DNA of 64,000 nucleotides from contig JAYJMM010000093.1 in the NCBI GenBank assembly GCA_037349105.1, forward strand, positions 1,860,001-1,924,000. Reading direction: 5' to 3'. Source of the stretch: Limnomonas spitsbergensis (lineage: Eukaryota; Chlorophyta; Chlorophyceae; Chlamydomonadales). A program made the translations under genes and the position numbers. Below the pieces are notes generated by a model. That model was not told the origin of the DNA and made no database searches. It saw only the letters and a list, made by a program, of their open reading frames with translations. Below, one piece after another: positions 54,540 to 64,000 of the stretch (the stretch's first letter is position 1; each line of letters opens with the position of its first letter).

Positions 54540-55500
54540 CTTAACCCAGAACTGGGCGGCTCTGCTGACGCTCAGCAAGGGCAAGGGGAGCGGGGGCGGG
54601 CGGAGCGGGGGCAAGAGGAGCAGGGGCAAGAGGAGCGGGGGCAGGCGGAGCGGGGGCAGGCGGAGCGGGGGCAAGAGGAGCGGGGGCAGGCGGAGCGGGG
54701 GCAAGAGGAGCGGGGGCAAGAGGAGCGGGGGCAAGAGGAGCGGGGGCAAGAGGAGCGGGGGCAAGAGGAGCGGGGGCAAGAGGAGCGGGGGCATGAGGAG
54801 CGGGGGCAAGAGGAGCGGGGGCAAGAGGAGCGGGGGCAAGAGGAGCGGGGGCAAGAGGAGCGGGGGCAAGAGGAGCGGGGGCAAGAGGAGCGGGAGCAGG
54901 CGGAGCGGGGGCAGGCGGAGCGGGGGCAGGCGGAGCGGGGGCAAGAGGAGCGGGGGCAAGAGGAGCGGGGGCAAGAGGAGCGGGGGCAAGAGGAGCGGGG
55001 GCAAGAGGAGCGGGGGCAGGCGGAGCGGGGGCAAGGGGAGCGGGGGCAAGAGGAGCGGGGGCAAGAGGAGCGGGGGCAAGAGGAGCGGGGGCAAGAGGAG
55101 CGGGGGCAAGAGGAGCGGGGGCAAGAGGAGCGGGGGCAAGAGGAGCGGGGGCAAGAGGAGCGGGGGCAGGCGGAGCGGGGACAGGCGGAGCGGGGGCAAG
55201 AGGAGCGGGGGCAGGCGGAGCGGGGGCAAGAGGAGCGGGGGCAAGAGGAGCGGGGGCAAGAGGAGCGGGGGCAAGAGGAGCGGGGGCAAGAGGAGCGGGG
55301 GCAAGAGGAGCGGGGGCAGGCGGAGCGGGGGCAGGCGGAGCGGGGGCAAGAGGAGCGGGGGCAGGCGGAGCGGGGGCAAGAGGAGCGGGGGCAAGAGGAG
55401 CGGGGGCAAGAGGAGCGGGGGCAAGAGGAGCGGGGGCAGGCAAGGGATACGTGATGCCCACTTGTAGGACACAGAACAGCTCGCCGGCCAACTTGAAAAG
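54540..55500 (+). pseudogene. Expanded copy of exon 9 with a 15-bp, ~57-copy core
   Basis: The left edge reads G-R/A-A-L-L-T-L-S-K-G-K as in exon 9 (A-A-L-L-T-H-S-K-G-K). The right edge reads R-Q-G-I-R-D-A-H as in exon 9 (R-Q-A-I-R-D-A-H). Between them, the codons for R-N-A-D have become about 57 copies of a 15-mer (AGGAGCGGGGGCAAG), in frame as G-G-K-R-S. A TAG follows the His-Leu. So this is a second exon 9 with a huge in-frame insertion, probably not translated. Confidence 0.8.
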
Positions 55501-55948
55501 TATGAATGTGCGTGGAGCGTTTTGTGGGTGTGGATGTTAAGCCTGGACAATGGAAAGTGTTTAGTGGGTGCGGGACCCCTTTACACTGAACTTATGCGTA
55601 CGTGACGATGTTGTGCACTGTGCTGTGCTAGACCCCAGCCAAATGTGCTCAGGGTTTATACTCTCAGATGATGTACACATCAGCATCTAAGCAGATCTGG
55701 ACGCCGATTAGCACGCCAGCCACAACAAGGTGTGCATGCTTGTGTTGAGTAAGGCTCGTAGACGCAGGTGCGCACCCTTGGAGCCATGTATCCAACAGAA
55801 GGTATTTGTTTATGTGTGTTTGTATGTGTGTTAAAACGGATTGTGGATCGGGCTCAGGTTAAGCGCTCAAAGCATCAACCCTGAAATTCGCCAACCTTGA
55901 AATGCGCAAATTCTGAAATGTGCAAACCCTAAACCCTTCTCCTGTCAG
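55501..55948. other. End of intron 9
   Basis: A further exon 9 end copy at 55690-55735 (CACGCCAGCCACAACAAG|GTGTG) and four ~16-bp repeats (CTGAAAT..GC.AA) at 55880-55932, right before the acceptor CTCCTGTCAG. Confidence 0.7.
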
Positions 55949-57751
55949 GTGCAACAAGCAGTCCTTCAGGCCACTAACAGCCGGGTGCTGACCCCGCTCG
56001 AAATTGACCCGACGGAGGTGGCCCCACCCCCGCAACACCAGCCCGCTCTGCAACACCAGCAGCCACCTCAGCAACAGCCGCCAGCTCAGCAGCAACAACA
56101 GCCTGGTGTGTCGGCTGTGACGGGCTCTGATCAGGTGGGCGCCCCGCAGTACCAGCAGCCCGCCCAGCAGATCCAGATCCAGTCTGGTGCGCTGACTGCT
56201 TCCGGATCCGGGCAGGCAGGCGGATCTGCTGGGGGATCTGCAGGCCCAGGCAACTGGCCTGCCTTGAGCAATGGGCCTGCTTTGAGCCATCTACAGCCTG
56301 TCGCGACGGGTGGCACAGGAGGAAGTTCGGCAGGCCCAGGCAGTGGGCCTGCCACAAGCAACGGGCCTGCCTCAAGTCAGCTGCACTCCGTCGCGTCAGG
56401 TGGCACGACAGGGGGATCAGCAGGACCCGGTATAGCTGGTCCACCGCCGCAACAGCAGCAGCAACAACAAACTCGGCAGCGGCAGCAGCAGCACATGCTT
56501 CAACTTCAGCAGCAGCAACAACAGCAGCAGCAACAACAGAAGCAACAGCAACAACAGAAGCAACAGCAACAGAACACGCTTCAGCAGCAGCAGGCTGCTA
56601 TGGCTGCCATGAGCACAATGGCGCTGAACGGTGGCGGAGGCAGCGGCAGCGCGGCCATGCCAGCAGGTGCCGCAGCTGGCAGCGGCAGTGGTGGCACCAA
56701 GGGCAGCGTGCCGGGCATGACGCCGCAGCAGGTCCAAACAGTACAAGCCATGGCTGCGGCCATGAGAGGTGGGGGGGCAGGAGCAGGAGGAGGAGCAGGG
56801 GGGGTAGGAGGAGGAGGCTCTGGAAACAACATGGAGGCACAGGGCACCATGATGCAGCACAACCAGAACCAAATTAATGTGGCGGCGACAACAGCCTCAG
56901 GCCCAGGCAGTCAGCAACAGCAGCAGCCGCAGCAGCACATACTTTCAAAACAGCAGCAGGAGCAGCATCGACAGCTGGTGATGAAGGCCGGCAAGGGCTT
57001 GCAGCTGCAGCAGCCCGGCCCCATGCCGATGCCTGGGCCAGGGCTTTCAATGCAGCAGCAGCAACAGCAGCAACAGCTTCAGCAGCAGCAACAGCTTCAG
57101 CAGCAGCAACAGCTTCAGCAGCAGCAACAGCAGCTACAGCAGCAACGCCAACAGCAGCAACAACAGCAGCTGCAGCAACCAGTCACGATGATGATGATGT
57201 CTGGTCCTGGGCCTGCCATGCCAAGTGTCACTGGCCCGCCCATGATGCTAGCTGCGCAAACCAGCATGCAACAGCAGCAACAACAGCAGCAACAACAGCA
57301 GCAGTTGCAGATGCAGCAGCTCCAGGCTCATGCAGTTGCACAAGCTACGGTCAATAATTCTGCAGGCATGGTGCAGAAGGCGCAGCAGCAGCAGCAGCTC
57401 CAGGCACAGGCGGCGGCGCAGGCGGCGATGAACAACCCCGCTGCCTTGCAGGCGCTCCAGGCCAAGCTGCAGGCGCAGCTGCGCCAGGGCGGAGGTGCAG
57501 GCGCGGGCGCTGTGCAACAGCTGCATCAGCTTAAGCAGTTGCAGCAGCTGCAATTGCAACAGCAGGGCAGAGCGGATGCGGGCGTGGCGCAGCAGCAGCA
57601 GCAGCAGGGCGGGATGCAGATGGGACCTGGACCTTCGCTGCAGCAGCTGATGCCTTCAGGGATGTGGCAGCAGCAACAGCAACAGCTACAGCAGCAGCAG
57701 CAGCAACAGGGTAACGCAGCTGGTTTGGCGGGCATGCAGCAGCAGAAGTAG
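55949..57751 (+). CDS. EAF1: EAF1-like protein, Gln-rich C-terminal exon
   Basis: Residues 591-1190, ending at TAG 57749-57751. It starts in phase 0 (V-Q-Q-A-V-L-Q) after CCTGTCAG. The first 20 residues contain V-L-T-P-L-E-I-D, close to the L-T-P-L-D segment that I recall in plant EAF1 proteins after the SANT domain. The remainder is Gln-rich (long Q tracts at residues ~750-800, ~950-1010 and ~1165-1190) with Gly/Ala/Met-rich spacers. Long Gln-rich C-termini are typical of EAF1 and p400. In yeast and plants, EAF1 is the platform on which the NuA4 modules assemble; the same role is inferred here. CAG/CAA mixing shows that the tracts are not simple microsatellites. Confidence 0.88.
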   Translation: MQQAVLQATNSRVLTPLEIDPTEVAPPPQHQPALQHQQPPQQQPPAQQQQQPGVSAVTGSDQVGAPQYQQPAQQIQIQSGALTASGSGQAGGSAGGSAGPGNWPALSNGPALSHLQPVATGGTGGSSAGPGSGPATSNGPASSQLHSVASGGTTGGSAGPGIAGPPPQQQQQQQTRQRQQQHMLQLQQQQQQQQQQQKQQQQQKQQQQNTLQQQQAAMAAMSTMALNGGGGSGSAAMPAGAAAGSGSGGTKGSVPGMTPQQVQTVQAMAAAMRGGGAGAGGGAGGVGGGGSGNNMEAQGTMMQHNQNQINVAATTASGPGSQQQQQPQQHILSKQQQEQHRQLVMKAGKGLQLQQPGPMPMPGPGLSMQQQQQQQQLQQQQQLQQQQQLQQQQQQLQQQRQQQQQQQLQQPVTMMMMSGPGPAMPSVTGPPMMLAAQTSMQQQQQQQQQQQQLQMQQLQAHAVAQATVNNSAGMVQKAQQQQQLQAQAAAQAAMNNPAALQALQAKLQAQLRQGGGAGAGAVQQLHQLKQLQQLQLQQQGRADAGVAQQQQQQGGMQMGPGPSLQQLMPSGMWQQQQQQLQQQQQQQGNAAGLAGMQQQK

Positions 57752-58474
57752 CAGGGTAGCATGGCTCGGAGAGGGGGCCTGCAGCAGCAGCAAAAACAAC
57801 AGCAACACCAGGACCAGCATTCTGTGGGTCAGATCCGTGTCCATCCTGCCAAACAGCTGGACCTCGATGCAGCTATGCTCTTGGATCCAACAGGCACGTG
57901 CCAGACGGGTGTTGGTGTGAGGGTGTAGAATCAACGAGAAATAGCCATTTTGAAAGGTGCTGGGGGCTTCAGTAGCAGCTACTTAATTAACTTAAGGGAG
58001 CATGGGGCTTTTGTCACGACGAAGGAGCCCTGAATTCGAAATAAATGTAGTGTCTACGTACCCTTAGCATATGCTTTATCTATGCAGCTGATTATTTACA
58101 TGATGGTGGTCCAGCAGGTCTATAATAGTAATGCAGAGGATTGGGTCGAGATTATGTAATATGCCTTATGAGCTCAGGATTATACTCTCAGATGATGTAC
58201 ACATCAGCACCTAAGCAGATCTGGACGCTGCCGATTAGCACGCCAGGCACAACAAGGTGTGCATGCTTGTGTTGAGATATATGAGATATGAGAACATAAC
58301 AGCGCAGAATTCCATATTACTTTAGCCCCCCAGACAGAAAAGACATCGCGGTTCCTCACCCCAGTAGAAACGAGGCATACACAAGGGGAAATTAATGAGG
58401 AGATAAAGCATGAGAGGAACACAAAGGAAACTCCATGGCGCCTTCCGGGGGTCCCGCCTAAACCCTCTGTCCAA
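57752..58474. other. 3' UTR and flank of the EAF1-like gene
   Basis: No coding sequence. A copy of intron 9 sequence, with the exon 9 end, lies at 58171-58275 (GATGATGTACACATCAGCAC and CACAACAAGGTGTGCATGC), matching 55650-55750. Confidence 0.6.
58155..58159 (+). terminator. TGTAA polyadenylation signal (candidate)
   Basis: The first TGTAA after the EAF1 stop, 404 bp downstream (ATTATGTAATATGCC). Confidence 0.5.
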
Positions 58475-58740
58475 GCAGGTCCTTGACTCTAGGGCACTGG
58501 AAGCAAACACGTTGCGCATCCTCCACAGGCTCACCATCTCCCCTTGCCCAGCACCGCTGGCAGTAGCGTCGGTGTCTTACAATGTTGACTGCTTCGCTGA
58601 ACTCTGGTATCAACCGCATCGAGCCGTAACCTAAGTGACGCAAGCACACGCCTCGTTGCTGATGCGGTTCCAGTATGCGCCAGGCAAGCGCCCGCCGTCA
58701 GCTCCAGTCAAACGGGGTAATCAGCCACAGACATGTGCTG
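58475..58740. mobile_element. Dispersed repeat, copy A
   Basis: About 250 bp related to 62390-62660: shared GGGCACTGGAA, GCGTCCTCCACA or GCGCATCCTCCACA, CCATTTCCCCTTGCCCA and CGCCCGCCGT blocks in the same order. A probable non-autonomous element of unknown type; no terminal repeats were resolved. Confidence 0.55.
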
Positions 58741-59170
58741 GGTGGTAGGGTCCCTAGGGTCTCCTATGTTATCCGCCTGCAGTTGTGCCTACTTTTAGAC
58801 TGCGTCGACTAGTTGTAGCACCTCTGGAATGGGGAGCGGATGCAGGTCAAGGGCTGCCCGCCACAGTTTAGTTGGGGCAACTGCTCCCCGCTCCAACTCC
58901 TCCAGTGCCCCAATCAGCCCACTGTACCATGAGCACCCTCGGGTGTTCTGTTGAACCGAAAGTTGCAGGTCGGCCGCCATGGCGGCAACCCTAAACCCTT
59001 AACCATAAACCCTAAACTAGCTGGAGTTGAGCCACGACATTCCCTACCAGCCTCATGTGGTCGAGCGTTCGGCAGGGCCGAACGGTTAAGCACCATTCTT
59101 AACCTGGAGCATGTCTACTCTGAGCGCTTCCAGCAGGGCTGACACCAACCCTGCGCTGCCATCCCGGTCT
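58741..59170. other. Spacer with a telomere-like piece
   Basis: CCCTAAACCCTTAACCATAA and ACCCTAAACT at 58988-59020 are an interstitial CCCTAAA-type remnant. No gene seen. Confidence 0.6.
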
Positions 59171-59570
59171 CACATTTTTTTCTCCCCCCTCCTCTTCCTT
59201 TTTTTGTCTTATTTTCTCCCTTCTGAACAGTTGGGCGCCCACGCGGCCTAGCTTTGAGCGGGCCCAGAGGTGTAACGTTATTGACTAACCCTACGAATGG
59301 ATCGTGCAGCCCGAACTTGCCCCGAAGGTAGACAGGTATTACCCATCAGTTGCTGACACATGCGTGAAAGGCTTGAGAGGGGCAAAGATACTTCGGGCTG
59401 CCTTTTCCTTTTTGGGGGGGGGGATTTCTTTCTCATTTGTGTTATTCTCCTTCTTTCATTCCCTCTTACCTTCAGTTTTTCCCCTTCCAATGGGACAGTT
59501 GGGCGCCCATGAGGCCGAGCCTTTTTGAGCAGGGCCCAGAGGTGCAATGTCATTGACATGCGTGGTGGGG
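59171..59570 (+). repeat. Polypyrimidine + GGGCGCCCA repeat, two copies
   Basis: At 59171-59285 and 59410-59570 a long pyrimidine tract (CTCCTTCTTTCATTCCCTC-like) is followed by CAGTTGGGCGCCCA(C/T), GGCC(T/G)AG, GGGCCCAGAGGTG and a CATTGAC. A third copy is at 62850-62970. The tract plus CAG resembles a strong acceptor. Confidence 0.7.
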
Positions 59571-62345
<2,775 letters not shown>

Positions 62346-62389
62346 TGGGGGGCTTGCCCATCCCCGCTCCCTAAGGTTATCTTGCACTC

Positions 62390-62660
62390 TTGCATTCTTG
62401 CACTCTGGGGCACTGGAATCCAGAATGTAATGCGTCCTCCACATGCTCGCCATTTCCCCTTGCCCAACATTGCTGGCAGCATCGGGTGTCACGCTGCTGA
62501 CCGCTGCAGCTTCCCCTGGTGCCAGCCTTGCCGACCGTGCTGATTGCGCCGAGCCGGAACCTCTTTCGTTTGTACACACATAAGCACTCTCTCTCTTGTT
62601 GGTGCGGCTCCTTGATTGCTTATACACCGCCCGCCGTAGGCTGAAACTAGGAGCAGTAGG
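62390..62660. mobile_element. Dispersed repeat, copy B
   Basis: The partner of 58475-58740, in the same orientation, starting just 50 bp after the TC tract. The two copies differ by many substitutions and small indels, so they are old. Confidence 0.55.
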
Positions 62661-62999
62661 CGGCCGCATACTTATGCTCGATGGCTGGGTGTCTGTGATC
62701 ACTTACGCACGTGACCTCAAACTGCGCCCTCTAAAAACTTATGACACCTGTGATACGCACTTTCTCATGTTGATTTGGGGACGTCTTCAAGCTCACCCTA
62801 TGCCACCTAAGGCTGGTGGGCAGCTGGGCGATGCATGAATAACTGACACGGGCATCACATTTCGTCATTCTTCTTTACCCCTTTTCCTCTTTTTTTCTGC
62901 CCCTTTACCTAGGCGCCCATGGAGCGAAGCCTATTTTGAGCAGGGCCCAGAGTTGTAATGTGATTGACATTTCGTCCTTCGCATTTCAATCTTGCCAAG
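62661..62999. other. Spacer before the right-edge gene
   Basis: Contains the third polypyrimidine + GGCGCCCATGG copy at 62850-62970. The open frame continues from here into the next exon, so the exon could begin further left than 63000. Confidence 0.5.
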
Positions 63000-63095
63000 G
63001 AAAGACGAATGCCATAGTGAATGCCTGTCTGCACCAGAGAGAGTTTTCCCTGGGGAAAGTGATGCCTGCTCTTCACCACCTAGAGCCCGCTTATG
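63000..63095 (+). CDS. Right-edge gene, candidate exon 1
   Basis: Open frame G-K-T-N-A-I-V-N-A-C-L-H-Q-R-E-F-S, then K-V-M-P-A-L-H-H-L-E-P-A-Y. It ends at TTATG|GTAAGTG, a consensus donor leaving one base. The acceptor choice (TTGCCAAG before 63000) is uncertain and the frame is open further up. The protein family is not recognised. The phase fits the exon at 63853. Confidence 0.45.
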
Positions 63096-63194
63096 GTAAG
63101 TGTTCTGTCAACAGACCAGAGGGACCACATACCACCAGAACCAGGGTTCTCCCTGGGCTAAGAGGTTTCGCCACGGCACTCTTGGTGAAGAGGG

Positions 63195-63510
63195 TGCCCC
63201 TCCTCACCATGCCCGGCTTCACTTTATGACTTGGTGTTGTATTTATACCGGTTTGGTTCACCACAACGCTCAGCCTCTTCACTGGGCCAGGAGGTTCTGC
63301 CACAGCACTCACCCTCCTCACCATGCCCGCGGCGGCTTCACTCCAGCCCTTGGCGAAACCTCCAGGCATGGTGAGGCGGGCAGGCAGGGTTAGTGCTGTA
63401 GCAAACCCCCCTGGCCCACTGAAGAGGCTGAGCGCAGTTGTGTGGTGAACCATACCAGCATATACGGTAGACATGCTGGAGGGAAGCCGGACATGGTGAG
63501 GAGGGATCTT
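63195..63510. repeat. Imperfect inverted repeat, ~120-bp arms
   Basis: CCTCACCATGCCCGGCTTCA at about 63201-63220 pairs with the complement of GAAGCCGGACATGGTGAGG at 63483-63501. GGTTCACCACAACGCTCAGC (63250) pairs with the complement around 63425-63450, and the arms share CCTCTTCA(C/G)TGGGCCAGG. It lies in the intron 63096-63852. It could be a MITE or foldback element. Confidence 0.7.
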
Positions 63511-63852
63511 GCCCTTGTCGCTCTGTACCGTATTCGGTTTAGAGGGAATTCGATAATGGTGGAAGATAAGTTTCCCTCTGCGCGTAGGGAGGCCAGGGCA
63601 GGCCAGGGGAGCGAGGCTGCCTGACTCAGGGGAAGATCTGGGTTGGTTTGAATCGGCAACTACATCCCGGCAGCGAATCTTTCTGGGTACCACCGCTCAG
63701 TACCACCTTTGTCTGGGGTTATTGATAGGTTGATTTCCACCTTTCACGTAGTTTATTACCCTTTACTGCAATTAATATGCAATAAGTGCAATTGGCCAGT
63801 CCGACTTTCCTCGCACATCTTACATCTTACGATAATACAGCTTTGTTTCCAG

Positions 63853-64000
63853 CGGCACTGCAGGGCCTACATCGAAGGATGAATAAACAGCTGTTGCAGT
63901 GGCGTGGGCAGTCCATAGCACCTGGCCGGCCCTCTGACTCATATCTGGCCCGCTGCCGAAGCTGCCTCGCAGCGCACCCTGCATCTTTGAATGTAAGGGC
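63853..64000 (+). CDS. Right-edge gene, candidate exon 2 (runs off the window)
   Basis: After an acceptor with a good pyrimidine lead (CTTTGTTTCCAG), phase continues from 63095 (G+CG = Ala). It reads A-L-Q-G-L-H-R-R-M-N-K-Q-L-L-Q-W-R-G-Q, then A-R-C-R-S-C-L-A-A-H-P-A-S-L, with no stop to the window end (or a donor at AAT|GTAAGG near 63992). The family is not recognised; it is helical and basic at the start. Confidence 0.5.

Noticed and set aside
54541..55550. Leu/Pro-rich minus-strand frame of ~300 codons across the 15-bp repeat
   Set aside because: It is a mirror of the plus-strand 15-bp array; the flanks match exon 9 only on the plus strand.

Overview
The window is nuclear DNA of a green alga, most likely a volvocine (Chlamydomonas/Volvox group). 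The evidence is GC-rich exons rich in Ala and Gln, GT-AG introns, TGTAA polyadenylation-like signals, plant-type TTTAGGG-like interstitial repeats, and a very heavy load of minisatellites. I see no bacterial-type operons, rRNA genes, convincing tRNA genes or CRISPR arrays. Most long open frames here come from tandem repeats that happen to lack stop codons and are not genes.

Two genes can be rebuilt exon by exon with matching splice phases. The first is on the minus strand (15482 down to 5100). It encodes a Gln-rich bZIP transcription factor in five exons: Gln-rich region, a short basic KRGRKP exon, basic region (N-x7-R-x9-L), leucine zipper, and a C-terminal exon. The second is on the plus strand (about 22.0 to 58.2 kb). 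It encodes an EAF1/VID21-like scaffold of the NuA4-type histone acetyltransferase complex: HSA domain, Ala-rich linker, SANT domain and a 600-residue Gln-rich C-terminus. About 3.6 kb of coding sequence is spread over ten exons and 36 kb. Weaker candidates are a minus-strand repeat-protein exon (518-1850), a minus-strand exon block (18230-19012), the end of a small plus-strand gene (20866-21147) and two exons of a plus-strand gene leaving the right edge (63000-63095, 63853-64000).

Layout: 1-300 28-bp array; 0.5-1.9 kb repeat-protein exon; 5.1-15.5 kb bZIP gene, whose introns hold a 70-bp array, a 52-bp compound array, extra copies of the bZIP exon, a small inverted-repeat element and a 143-bp array; 18-20 kb exon block, a SINE-like piece and a 78-bp array; 20.9-21.1 kb small gene end; 22-58 kb EAF1 gene, with introns filled by 23-, 103-, 100-, 51-, 130-, 54- and 15-bp arrays; 58.4-63 kb dispersed repeats and a 2.2-kb TC tract; then the right-edge gene.

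The main discovery candidate is a shared pattern. In both genes, on opposite strands, many intronic repeats are copies of exon-intron junctions: the end of an exon plus its own splice site. Copy number runs from one to about 30. The clearest cases are about 31 copies of the SANT exon start with its acceptor, seven bZIP basic-region exon copies, and a duplicated exon in which a 15-bp core grew to nearly 60 in-frame copies.
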